Shown: one piece after another, positions 32,840 to 43,384 of the stretch
How the letters are laid out: the number at the start of each line of letters is the position of its first letter
How positions within the stretch are numbered: position 1 is the stretch's first letter
Source: Nansenia antarctica
Lineage: Eukaryota; Chordata; Actinopteri; Argentiniformes; Microstomatidae
Direction: 5' to 3'
Assembly (NCBI GenBank): GCA_963989245.1
Contig: OZ022351.1
Span: forward strand, 11,010,412-11,074,411
Length of the DNA stretch: 64,000 nucleotides
Program-made: the position numbers and the translations under genes
Notes under the pieces: generated by a model
Seen by the model: only the letters and a program-made list of their open reading frames with translations
What the model was told of the DNA's origin: nothing
The model's database searches: none

Positions 32840-34070
32840 TGAATGTTTCTGCCATGATCTGCCTGACTGATTTGCTATGAAATGTAGACCTGCTTGCATA
32901 GGAATAGAATCAGGAAGTGAAACGTTGAACACATATACTCTGAGAGAAATCAACACATCCAAGATACCCACTAGAATGGGGTTGATTGTGTTGCAAGATG
33001 TATAAGAAATGTGAGATAGGACCAATGTGATGTAGCTGAGACTTGAGATAGGATGTGTGCGCTATCTTGATGTTGATTAAAACAATGTCTTATGTGGAAC
33101 TAGGGACAGAGCTTGAGGACAAAGGAGTTCCCCTTTTACTAAAATAAGCTCACTAGGCGTAAGAGCAAGTAACTTTCCCCTTCTTGACCAGATGGTCTCC
33201 GGGAGAGAAGAACTTCCTCTTTTTAGCTAGTAGCTAATAGTTTGGAGTGATCCCAGCCAATTGGGCTGTAAAACGTAGAGGGTTTCTTACTGAATAATAC
33301 TTGGTCTCAGACTTGGATTATTTTTGGAACCGCCTTCACTTGTATTGGGGAAGTGAAACGAGGCTCTGCCGAGGGCTGATTTCAACTCTGAGGATACAGG
33401 CTGGTGGCTGAAAGGAGAAATTAGGGCATCGGTCAAAGCCGAACATTATTTTTGTATATATATATCAGATAGGCAGAGTATGGGAAGAACAAGGTTGGTC
33501 ATTTAATTTCCATTTATTATTATTTTTAACATTTAGTATGACTTTTTAATTACTTGATTATTTTATTGAATTTCTTTAATTTCTTTTTTTTATACATTTT
33601 ACCCACTTATGGGATGATATATATTTATATATATCCATGTGCTGGCATTTTTACCATCACTTAATGAATAATAAAGTGTTACTTGAGCAATTGACAAGAG
33701 GGGTTCAATGATTTGACAAGCTATTAGGATGATTATTATTAGCACTATTATAAACAAATATTATTAAGTTATTATTATTAATAGGGTATTTATGAATTGA
33801 AACATCTGGTGTCTTGATTACAGATGTTACAGATGTTTTACAATTCGTAAACTTGGAATTACATGCGACTGTACGGTGTATGGAGTGCATGTATCATTCC
33901 AAGGAGAATAAAATATTTACAAATAATTAAAACAAATTTTAAAAATTGATTTAGAAGGGTGATTTCAATCCAGGGTGGATTGAAGAATCACAGAGAGGGT
34001 TTACGGGTTAGGGTTAGGGGGTTTAAGGTAGCCGTGACCCTCTGAGAGGGTTGGTCAAGGCCGGGTTATG
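32840..34070 (+). other. 3' flank of gene A, no gene seen
   Basis: AT-rich from 33430 on. AATAAA at 33670-33675 is a candidate polyadenylation signal for gene A. Short ttagggtt words occur near 34005. No frame or repeat family is recognised. Confidence 0.45.
33670..33675 (+). terminator. Candidate polyadenylation signal, gene A
   Basis: AATAAA about 1.07 kb after the finger-exon stop. Position alone supports it. Confidence 0.35.
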
Positions 34071-34078
34071 GTTTAGAG

Positions 34079-34199
34079 AAGTGGTTTTCAACCCTCTTTT
34101 GATTTGTACTTGATTAGTTGAATCAGGTGTGCTGGTGGTGGAACAGATCAAATATGTGGAACGGCTGGTGGTCCCCAAGGAGAGGGTTGAAAACCACTG
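34079..34199. mobile_element. hAT MITE, 121 bp
   Basis: Ends AAGTGGTTTTCAACCCTC and the inverse of CAGTGGTTTTCAACCCTC. Eight-bp duplication gtttagag at 34071-34078 and 34200-34207. Confidence 0.92.
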
Positions 34200-34207
34200 G
34201 TTTAGAG

Positions 34208-35195
34208 GCCTCTGATCCTATGACAGGGTGGGTCAAAGCCTATAAGGTATCCAGTTCTATAATGGGTAGATCAATCGTATGATCAGTTGGATTGACCTTA
34301 TAATAGGTGAACTGGATATCAGGGATTAACAGGTTACTAGATTAAGGTATTACAAGGACTCAATATCCTTGCATGAACTCTCTCTAGCAGCGGGAAGCCT
34401 CTGCAACCATTGATGTCATGCGGCATGACCGTAGGCAATCGAATGGAAGCTGAGTTAGAGAGGTTGTCTTGAGTCTTGACCTTTCGCTGCTCCACTACCT
34501 GGCCTTGCCCCTAGGTGGCGCTAGTGAGGGTCTTGATGACAGGCATGCTTAAGGCGAGGGTACAATTATTACTAGGTTCAAAGGTTAATAAGCTATAGTA
34601 AGCAATAGGTTCGTTCAGTCAGAAGGTTCTTGGTAGAAGGTTATGTGGCAGGATTTAGAGACAGGCACAGCATTTATTAGGAATTCCCTATGTAACAAAG
34701 GTCCCTTGTACCCTTCTTGTCAACTGTAAAACATTAGATTCAATGCACGTTATAGTAACTACAAAATGGTTAGCCTAGCCTAACAAAATATCAGAGCTGT
34801 CATTACTACAGGGACCTATGTGCCTATGATTTCTAAGTGCTATTATTGAGACTAATTTGTGGGATATGACAATAGGAGGAAGCAAGTAAGACAGTGAACA
34901 GCAGGGTGAATCTCTCCGCCTCTAGCCTAAGTATCTTAGTTTACCTTTAGGGTAATACAGACTACAGATCGACTCTGTTAGAAGGAAGGCCAGTCCGGGG
35001 CAGATGTCATCATAGATCCCTAATTTCATCACCTCGAGGATGACAAAAAGCTATCATATGGTATCGCGAATAGGTCTAAAATGATATTCAAAGAGGTCTA
35101 AAAAAGGTCTTGAAGTTGACTTGTTGAAACTTGTAGGAACCCTGAGTGTATGATAAGACATTAATTGATTCAGATTGCGCACCTTTTATCACCGA
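34208..35195. other. Unassigned sequence
   Basis: No frame, element end or tandem array that I can support. Short words such as gggtcaaagcc and tggtccttat-like stretches recur weakly. Confidence 0.4.
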
Positions 35196-35326
35196 GGGTT
35201 TTGTATCTCTGGGGGGGGGGGGGTCGGGTTTTGTATCTCTGGGGGGGGGGGGGGGGGGTCGGGTTTTGTATCTCTGGGGGGGGGGTCGGGTTTTGTATCT
35301 CTGGGGGGGGGGGGGGGGGGGGGGGG
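35196..35326 (+). repeat. G-tract minisatellite
   Basis: Four units of gtcgggttttgtatctct followed by runs of 13, 18, 10 and 24 G (35211-35223, 35241-35258, 35276-35285, 35303-35326). A strong G-quadruplex candidate on the plus strand. Confidence 0.9.
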
Positions 35327-35519
35327 CTGATGAAAAGGTTCCTGTGAAGATCCTGAAGAACATTGGGGGCGTCTGAATCATTTGTGTTAGTCAGTGTTCC
35401 TTTCCTGCCGTTGACAGACACACACAGGGGTGTTGTGGATCAGGGATTAGGGTTGGACGTCCTGTCGGTTCCCTTACATAGACTGGAGCTGATGTCCGAT
35501 CTGGTGCAGGGTGAGGTTA

Positions 35520-35920
35520 TAGTGTAAGTAAGTAAGTAAGTAAAATGGTGTAAGTAAGTAAGTAAAATGTATTTATACAGCACCTTTCCCAGACCAAGGG
35601 TCACAAAGTGCTTTACATAACAAAGAAGAAACACAATAAAGCATAATAAAAGAGCGAAAGTCATAGCAGGTTAAAGCAGGTGAAAATAAAAACAAATAAC
35701 AGACAACAGGTGTACAACAACATCAACAGGACACAGAGAGACAGAGAGACAGGCCCTTGGGGCTATCCAAAAGCCACGTGTATACAAGACAGTCTTTAGC
35801 GTTTTTTTAAAAACCTCGACCGAGCCAGCTGATCTAAGATCCAAGGGCAGAGCATTCCAATTCTGTAAATCTGAATAAACAATAAAATATTTAAATAATT
35901 TAGTTTCCATATACACTATA
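35520..35920 (-). mobile_element. LINE 3' end fragment (L2-like)
   Basis: The tail on the plus strand is (gtaa)n at 35523-35572, then aatgtatttatacagcacct and cacaaagtgctttacat. The minus strand reads NWNALPLDLRSAGSVEVFKK, a typical RT C-terminal remnant. Confidence 0.75.
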
Positions 35921-35924
35921 TGGA

Positions 35925-36418
35925 CAAAAGTATTGGGACACCCGAAACATCACACCCATATGTGCTTGTTAAACTTGTCATTCCAAAACCATGGGCATTA
36001 ATGTGGAGTTGGTCCCACCTTTGCTGCTATAACAGCTTCCACTCTTCTGGGAAGACTTTCTACTAGATTATAGAACTCTATGGTTGCAGGGATTTTCTCC
36101 CATTCAGCCACAAGAGCATTACTGAGGTCGGCCACTGATGTTGGGGGAGAAGGACTGTCTTGCAGTCGGCGTTCCAATTCATCCCAAAGGTGTTCGATGG
36201 TGTTGAGGTCAGAGCTCTGTGTGCAGGCCAGTCATGTTCTCCCAGACCAAACTCAGCAAACCATGTCATTATGGACCTCACTTTGTGTATGGGGGCATTC
36301 TCATGCTGAACCTGGAAAGGGCCTTCCCCAAACTGTTGTCACAAAGTTGGAAGCATACAATTCTCTAGAATCACATTGTATGCTGTAGCATCACCTTCTT
36401 CAGGGGACTCATTGTATT
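35925..36418 (-). mobile_element. Tc1-like fragment, one end
   Basis: Left end tacactatatggacaaaagt (with attgggacaccc following), a known style of Tc1 terminus in fish. The minus strand holds a decayed transposase C-terminus with WPAHRALTSTPSNTFGMNW. The other end is not seen. Confidence 0.7.
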
Positions 36419-36495
36419 TAGAAAAAAAGACATTCTTATTTATATTCTTATTTTATTTAGGAAAAAAAAGACAAAAGACATTCTTATTCAGTATG

Positions 36496-36592
36496 AATGA
36501 ATGAATGGTCTTTATTGTCATTGCTATAGTACAGGTACCAAACAACGAAATTTAGGAGGGGTGGCTCCCCCGGTGCTAGGAAAGAAAAAAAA
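36496..36592 (-). mobile_element. LINE family 1, 3' stub
   Basis: gaatgaatgaatggtcttta then tgtcattgctatagtacagg and accaaacaacgaaatttagg: the 3' UTR only, about 100 bp. Confidence 0.85.
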
Positions 36593-37023
36593 ACACATTG
36601 GTTACTTATTCATTAACCAATGAAACCAATGAAAGAAAACAAAACAATACAAATAGTAATAGTTATGCTCATGAGGATAACAAAGTTGACTTGAAAAACA
36701 GAAAGAGGAAGGGGCCAACCACCAAGACACACATCTAAACGAACTAACAGGCAACAAAGGAGAAAGACACATTTATAATAGAGATGCACGATATTATCGG
36801 CACCGATATTTATCGGCCCGATAATGGGAAATTAATGTTTATCGGTATTTATCGGTTTTATAAAATTTTAGCCGATATTAAACCGATAATATGAAGCCGG
36901 AAATATTTCTGCTTCCGGTTTCCGCGCTCATGCTGCTGCGCCTGCGTACAGGCACGCAGTGTATAGACGAGACGAGAGCGAAACATGCCTTCACGCAGTG
37001 TATAGACGAGACGAGAGCGAAAC

Positions 37024-37735
37024 ATGCCTTCCCCGGTGTGGACATTCTTCACAGTTTCTGAGGCAGATAGTGCGTTTGCAATTTGCAATACATGTTCGAC
37101 AAAAGTTCGGAGAGGAGGGCAAAGGTCTACGAGTTACAACACAACGAATCTCATAAGTCACCTTAAGATTCACCATTGCAAGCACGCTGTATGGAAGGAA
37201 TATCAAGCACTAGTAGTAGTAGCAGAACAAGGTAGCCTAGCCGCGAAAAAAAGCTGCTGTGCCTATTGAACACGCATTTGAAAACTGCAGGAAGTTCACT
37301 CGAGACAGCTCAAAGGCTCAAGCAATCAATGAAAAAATAATGGAGTTGATGGCCCTCGACGACCAGCCTTTCTCTGTAGTAGAAGATAAAGGATTTCGCC
37401 AGCTAATTTCACATTTAGAGCCCCGGTATACACTCCCAAGTCGCCGCTATTTTGCAGACGTGTGCCTGCCTGCTATGTATGATACAGTCGCCACACACAT
37501 CCATAGTCTGATCGATACTAGCGTAAGCCAGATAAGTTTTACCACGGACATATGGACTTCTGACGTTAGTCCAGTCAGTATGCTTAGTTTGACGGCCCAG
37601 TGGCTGGATGAGGACTTCAATATGAAGAAGACACTGCTGCATGCGCAGGAGTTCTCCGGTTCGCATACTGCGACAGCCATCCGCGGGGCTTTTGAAACCA
37701 TGTTTGGAGTAGGTGAGCCTTTTTTGTTTTCATAA
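37024..37735 (+). pseudogene. hAT transposase, N-terminal part
   Basis: The first frame (to 37269) is a BED-type zinc finger: WTFFTVSEADSAFAICNTCS, then TTNLISHLKIHH with the Cys/His ligands. A shift in an A-run near 37245 moves the frame. The second frame (37259-37735) continues with RKFTRDSSKAQAINEKIMEL, ALDDQPFSVVEDKGFRQLI and FTTDIWTSDV, where the first catalytic Asp of the hAT RNase H fold sits. It ends shortly after FETMFGVG; a GTGAGC there looks like a splice donor. The catalytic centre and C-terminal dimerisation part are absent, so it is defective. Confidence 0.85.
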
Positions 37736-37984
37736 AAGGAGGCCAGATCTTGGCTAAAAAAAGCATTGTGCACTGTCTATAACAGATTCTGTTTGTTAGA
37801 GGAAATAATAAATGAACATTTGAAGAGTCAGAAGTGTTCTCTTTGTTGTGTTAACAATAGTGATGTAAGTTAGATTTGGTGAGATCACTATGGAATATTA
37901 AATCATCAATCTTTGCTCACTACATAGCCTTTCTTACCTTCAGGTGTGCATGAACTACAGGTTATCAACTGTGAAATTATATCT

Positions 37985-38083
37985 GAATGGTCTTTATTGT
38001 CATTGATATAGTACAGGTACCAAACAACGACATTTGGGAGGGGGGGCTCCCCTGGTGCTAGGAAAGAAAAAAGAAAAAAAAAC
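37985..38083 (-). mobile_element. LINE family 1, 3' stub nested in hAT
   Basis: gaatggtctttattgtcatt then acaacgacatttgggagggg, ending in an A-rich tract. Inserted in the right part of the 36779-38169 element. Confidence 0.85.
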
Positions 38084-38189
38084 GGTTATCATATCGGTTA
38101 TCGGCCACGAGAAGCGGGTAAACATCGGTATCGGTATCGGTTGGGAAAAATGCATATCGTGCATCCCTAATTTATAATGATAATAACAA

Positions 38190-38342
38190 CAATACACACA
38201 TTCACACACACAATACACACTCAACATATGCTTATACACACACACATTCACACACAATACACACTCAACATATGCTTATACACACACACGCACACACAAT
38301 ACACACTCAACATATGCTTATACGCACGCACACACACACACA
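38190..38342 (+). repeat. AC-rich minisatellite
   Basis: Three units of about 45 bp containing aatacacactcaacatatgc ttatacac, separated by (ac)n. Confidence 0.85.
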
Positions 38343-38344
38343 TA

Positions 38345-39383
38345 CTATAAACCATAATATTATACCTCACCGCTGGCCATAGGATAGACGTCAGCTATTC
38401 CCGCCAGACCAGCAAACGGGATGTGAAACGGCGGGACGTGAAACTAAAATGGTGGATCAATAAACGCGCACAGTGCTGAGACTGAAGACAACACGGGTCA
38501 TTTATTACGTTTATAACTGTGCTAGAGGGCAAACATTACAACATGTTCACTTATTACACAAAGACTGGGAAAGCGACACTAGCTTGAACAACAACGGAGG
38601 CGCCGACCTGACGGTAGGAGTTGGAGTGATTGATGAATGAAGCAGAGAGCTGCTAGATACAATGGTCAGTACAGAGCTGCAGCCGCTCATAGGTGGAGCT
38701 GCGTTAGTGATACAAGATTATTATTACATACTTATTCATTACAATCAAATACAATCATGTTAATAGATGTGGCTTTGTTTGGCTAGTTAACCAGCCGCTC
38801 ATAGGTGGAGCTGCGTTAGTGATACAAGATCATTATTACATACTTATTCATTACAATCAAAATACAATCATGTTAATAGATGTGGCTTTGTTTGGCTAGT
38901 TAACCAGCCAACTCTGTAACATTACCGTAGTGAATTACTCATGACATGACGTAGGCCTACTAGTTCCCTCTCGTCCGCATTTCAGACAGCAAATGTTACC
39001 AGCCCTTTATAAACAAGCACAAACAGTTTCCACCACTTATCCATGGCACTTTTTGTTCAGTAAAAGATTGCATTTCATGTTCGAAAGGCGCTATGTAAAT
39101 AAAGCTTTACTTACTTACTTACTTACTTTTACACTGCTGTACTGAAAAGGTACTGAACCGTGACTTCAAAACCACAAACTGAAATGTGTCTGTACCGTTA
39201 CACCCCTATATATTTTAAATGTAACAATACAAACCTGATCTTTTCAAATCTGTTAGCTCTTACCTTTCAATAGCTATTTTCATTTCGTCTGCACTCTTAT
39301 CCTGTGGCCTGTAAATGGTATTTGAAAATCATGGCATAGTCAGCCTATTTGCTGTGTTGTCAACACAGAAAAAGCTAAACTTT
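38345..39383 (+). repeat. Segmental repeat R1, copy B
   Basis: The left part (38380-38660) matches 62410-62640 directly and 61927-62159 inverted. The right part matches 8206-8616. It has a 112-bp tandem duplication (38680-38791 and 38792-38903). It supplies empty sites for the insertions at 3241, 4891 and 8617. Confidence 0.75.
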
Positions 39384-40146
39384 TGAATGAATGAATGAAT
39401 GGTCTTTATTGTCATTGCTACAGTACGGGTACCAAACAACGAGATTTAGGAGGGGTGGCTCCCCTGGTGTTAGGAAAGAAAAGAAAAAAAAAACTTTTTA
39501 AAAAATCACAAGAAGGGAAGGAGCTGGTTTACATAAATAAAGGCTATGTACACTATCCACTGTACTATACTGTACAGATAGACGACTAGGGTTGTCATAT
39601 TGCACAATAGTGTTATTGCACATTTATTTAAAGTGTCGCAGTTTGCAGGTTTGAAATGTACATATTTGTGCCTCAGCACTACACCTGATTTTTTCAGTCC
39701 AGCAGCTGCCATCAATCCGTCCAGACTGTCCAGGGCCCAGAACCTAGGTCTTTGCTGTGTTCAGGGCCTGGACGGCCCTGTGGTAGAAGCTGTTCTTCAG
39801 TCTGTTTGTCCTTGCGGCCAAGGTCCTGAACCGCCTTTTCGAGGGCAGCCGGGTAAAGTGTTCGTACCCAGGGTGGGTTGGGTCCCTGGAGATCTTGGAG
39901 GCCTTCCTGAGACAGCGTGTGTCGTACAGCTCTTCCAGAGAGGGGAGGGGGGCGCCGGTGATCTTCTGTGCTGTTCTCACGACTCTCTGTAGCGCATTTC
40001 TCTCCGCGGTAGTGCAGCTGGAGAACCAGTTGCAGATGCCGTAGGTGAGGATGCTCTCCACTGCGCCGCGGTAGAAGGTCACCAGTATCTCCTGCTTGCT
40101 GTGTTCCTTCCTGAGGACTCTCAGGATGTATAGCCGCTGTTGTGCC
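39384..40146 (-). mobile_element. LINE family 1, 5' truncated
   Basis: Tail (tgaa)n at 39384, then 3' UTR and about 130 codons of RT C-terminus on the minus strand (QQRLYILRVLRKEHSKQEIL to ALNTAKT). Not present at this place in copies A or C. Confidence 0.88.
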
Positions 40147-40328
40147 AGCTGTTTTCCCTTGAAAAAGAGGGGGCCACATATTAAAGAGCTGTAATTCCTA
40201 GACCCTTCCTCCAATTTGGATGTGAATACCCTCAAATTAAAGAGGGTATTTAGTCTGCACTTTAAGGCCATATGCATTCTATAACTGCAACTTGAATATG
40301 TTTTGGTAAACAGCTAAAATGTCCAAAA

Positions 40329-40331
<3 letters not shown>

Positions 40332-40368
<37 letters not shown>
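40332..40368. repeat. (TA)n microsatellite
   Basis: Uninterrupted ta run in the intron of copy B; in copy A this point received the LINE tail, the 10392 element and a solo LTR. Confidence 0.9.
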
Positions 40369-40375
<7 letters not shown>

Positions 40376-40491
40376 GGACCTACATATAGCTTGGCTACTG
40401 TTTTCCACTTCTGGTAAAAAAATAACATAACATATGTTTTGATTAAATTTCTTCACTCTTGTTTTAATATTTTGATCATCTTTATTCGTAG

Positions 40492-40658
40492 GATTCCCTG
40501 CACTGTGAACTCCCCATCTGGGCAATGATGGATGCTTCTGCTTGACGCATGCGCCAGTGCTACGTCCAGTGTGGGAAGAAACTAAACATGGCGGATATTG
40601 TGAAAATACGGCAGCGAATTAGAAAAGGAGGACAACACCATTGTGGCACAACTGATCA
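40492..40658 (+). pseudogene. Zinc-finger copy B, first coding exon, broken
   Basis: Acceptor tttattcgtag and donor gtaagtcat are kept. From the ATG at 40528 the frame reads MDASA and meets TGA. The same central deletion as in copy A is seen. The 3' part, MRQCYVQCGKKLNMADIVKI, is in frame with a later ATG and reads to the donor. Confidence 0.7.
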
Positions 40659-40710
40659 GTAAGTCATACACATGCTGTGAATCCTGTCCACAAGTAGCCT
40701 ATTGTGTTCA

Positions 40711-40989
40711 CAGGGTTCGACAGTAACGCTTGTCCGGAGCAAGTAAAAAAAATCGCCGGGTTTGTTGCTGGTCCTGGATATTTTTAACTGTGTGCAGGAA
40801 GAACAACAGACGGCATAATAATAATATATTCATTCCACGATCATCTAGTCTGGTCTGGCGCCTGCGCCGTCTGTTGTTCTTCCTGCACACAGGTAAAAAT
40901 ATCCAGGATCCAGCAGCGTTGTCGGGCTCGCGCAAACAAATCCGGTGAATTTTTTACTTACTCCGGGCAAGCGTTACTGTCGAACCCTG
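40711..40989. mobile_element. MITE with CAGGGTTCGACAGT ends and 5-bp TSD (copy B)
   Basis: Same insertion as 12775 with gttca at 40706-40710 and 40990-40994. It is longer: the inside is a near-perfect hairpin with arms ctgtgtgcaggaagaacaac and gttgttcttcctgcacacag. Confidence 0.9.
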
Positions 40990-41516
40990 GTTCAATAATT
41001 CACCATAGGGTGCCAGGTGTACAGTATGCTAATGGTGGTCATTGAATTGATATGATGAATTATACTGCCAGGTGCATAACTATAATCTTAGCCAAGTCAT
41101 TGTATTAGCTCAGTACATTTCAGCAGCAGCTAAACAGTTGGTAATTAAAGGGCAGAACTATAAGGACATCTAATAGATGAATGTCATGTATGATAACGCA
41201 GCAAGCTTGCTTGAAAGGGAGCTGCCAGTCAAGCGTGCAAAGTCCACGCCCATACAGCCCTCTGTCTGACCAGGAAGTTGAGCCTAACTAGAAGATTATT
41301 GTCATTTTTTCTTGTGTAAAGTATTGGACACAAAATACAATTGGAACCGTTTAATGTCTATTTTCCAGACCCTTTAATTACAAAGAAATGCAATCAGTAA
41401 TCCTTAGATGATTGCATTTGCAGGACATGTCCTGTCAGTCTAGATGGGCTTTCAGTGAACTGGTTGGCTGTCATTTATAATTGACTCTGCACTGTTTGTG
41501 CCTCCATTGTTTCTAG

Positions 41517-41803
41517 CTGCAGGTCCTCTTCAGCTCATGTAACCATGTATGAACCAGAGTCCACAGAGTCCCCCGGATCTGGCTGTGGTTCTCCAGCCCT
41601 GAAAATCACACAGTGGGGTCCAGAGGTGGTGGTAGTGAAGCTGGAGGAAGAAGATGTAGAGGAGAATGGTGTGATGGTGAAAGAAGAAGTGGAGGAGAAG
41701 AGAGTGATGGTAAAAGAAGAAGATGGAGGAGAAGAAATGAGGGAGGAGGGAGTGATGGTGAAACAAGAGGTCGAAGTAGAAGTGGAGATTGAAGACACGG
41801 ATG
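41517..41803 (+). pseudogene. Zinc-finger copy B, second coding exon, orphan
   Basis: The splice sites and frame are intact (ATG at 41545, MYEPESTESPG). It has VKLE, VKEE, VKEE and VKQE motifs; one repeat unit found in copies A and C is missing. No finger exon follows on the plus strand within the window, so I call it an orphan 5' fragment. A finger exon beyond the right edge cannot be excluded, although the opposite-strand gene C lies in between. Confidence 0.6.
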
Positions 41804-41865
41804 GTAAGTCTTTGTTGTATAGTGGTGAGGGTCATTGCACTGCTGTAAAATCAATGCTGCCAGTG

Positions 41866-42765
41866 GCAAGGCAAGTTTATTTGTATGGCACATTTCATAC
41901 AACAGGGGCAATTCAAAGTGCTTTACATACATTATTTAAAAATACAGCAAGAGGAGCATAGCAAGAAAATAAAAACGACTGAATAAAAGCAAATATAAGA
42001 GGTAAATAGATAAAACATTTAATAAGACAATAGTTAATGGATAAAAGACATTGATAGAAGTCTTTAATCATAACTGCTGCAAAACATGAAGGTTTTCAGC
42101 TTAGATTTAAATATGTTTAGGGTTTGCGCCTGTTGATTTCTTCAGGGAGTTTGTTCCAGGAGCATGCAGCAGCGTGACTGAAAGCTGCTGCACCGTGTTT
42201 TGTTTTTACTCTTGGAATTATTAGCTGATTAGTCTCAGCTGACCTTAGGGGCCTAGCGGGAATATAGGATGGGAGGAGATCTGATATGTATTTTGGTCCA
42301 AGACCATTTTCTGTGAGAGACTGGTAGCCAGTGTAGGGATCTCAGGATTTGTGTAATGTGTTCAAACGTATTCATTTTTGTTAGGACCCTAGCAGTTGCG
42401 TTTTGGATGAGCTGCAGCTTACGAACAGCCCCTTTAGATAGGCCTATTAGTAGACCATTACAATAATCAAATCTAGTCGAAACAAATGCATGGATGAGGT
42501 TTTTTTCAAGGTCTTATTTGGACATGAAACCTCTCATTCTTGTTATGTTTTTCAGGTGATAGTAGGCTGATTTAGTTATCGAGTTCATGTGGCTGTTGAA
42601 GTTTAGAGTCTAGAATTACACTAAGATTTCTGACCTGTTTTTTAGTTTAGAGAGAGAATCAAGTTTTGCACTGACTTTCGATCTTTTGTCAGGTTTACCG
42701 AATACAATTATCTCTGTTTTGTCCTTGTTTAATGAAGAATGGACAGACTCACATGTTCATTCTTC
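41866..42765 (-). mobile_element. L2/Maui-like LINE fragment (copy B)
   Basis: Same insertion as 13861-14760, same ends, better than 90 percent alike by eye. Confidence 0.8.
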
Positions 42766-43384
42766 CCACGGGCAGTTCAGTTCAAACCCTGTATGTCTGA
42801 TATGTTTGGAGACCATGGCGATTATTAAAAGCGGCAATGTAAAGCGTTAACGAGACTAAACCCATCTTTTGAGCAGAAACATACACACTCAAATCTGAAC
42901 CGAGGACAGAGAAAATACACGATACAGAGCCCAATATGATCGATCCACCAGAATTCAAACACATTCATTCACTGCCCAACAACGTGCTAATGAATGTTCC
43001 CTTAAAGTTGCTTGCGTTTTGCGTCAACATAAAACACATTTACTGACGGTCAAGGAGTGCATGAGTGGTAGCTGAAACCTTCCTTGAGGGGAAACAAAAA
43101 TAAGAGTTTTGTGAAAAGATCAAGCCGATAGCGATGTACCGATGTAGGTGTACAGATACCTACGTCAGCATCATCAGCCACAAGGGAAACCGAAATATTA
43201 ACATGCTAGCAAAACAGAAGAGAGAGGGAAACTCAAGCTACACTTTATATTGAGTTTTTAAATTTATTTTTCAAAAATTAAGCACTTTATTTTAAGATGC
43301 ACATTTTTCAAAAGCTCTGTTATGTATCTTTACATTTAAATGCAGCCCTTATTTTACATGAGAAAAGAACATTTATTAGTACTT
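42766..43384 (+). other. Shared intron segment, no gene
   Basis: Matches 14761-15132 and 20492-20757 placed side by side. The LINE and hAT cluster of copy A (15133-20491) is absent between them (gatgtaccgatgtagg). It ends at 43384, where a CAGTGTTTCC element begins. Confidence 0.7.

Larger units (their letters stand above)
36779..38169 (+). mobile_element. hAT transposon with BED-type transposase remnant
   Basis: Ends TAGAGATGCACGATA and the inverse of TAGGGATGCACGATA. Eight-bp duplication atttataa at 36771-36778 and 38170-38177. Subterminal tatcggtatc repeats lie at both ends. It holds an N-terminal transposase part and a LINE stub at 37985. A 39-bp tandem duplication (cacgcagtgtatagacgaga...) is at 36953-37030. 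Confidence 0.92.

Noticed and set aside
35088..35421. Poly-Gly and poly-Pro frames
   Set aside because: Products of the G-tract minisatellite.
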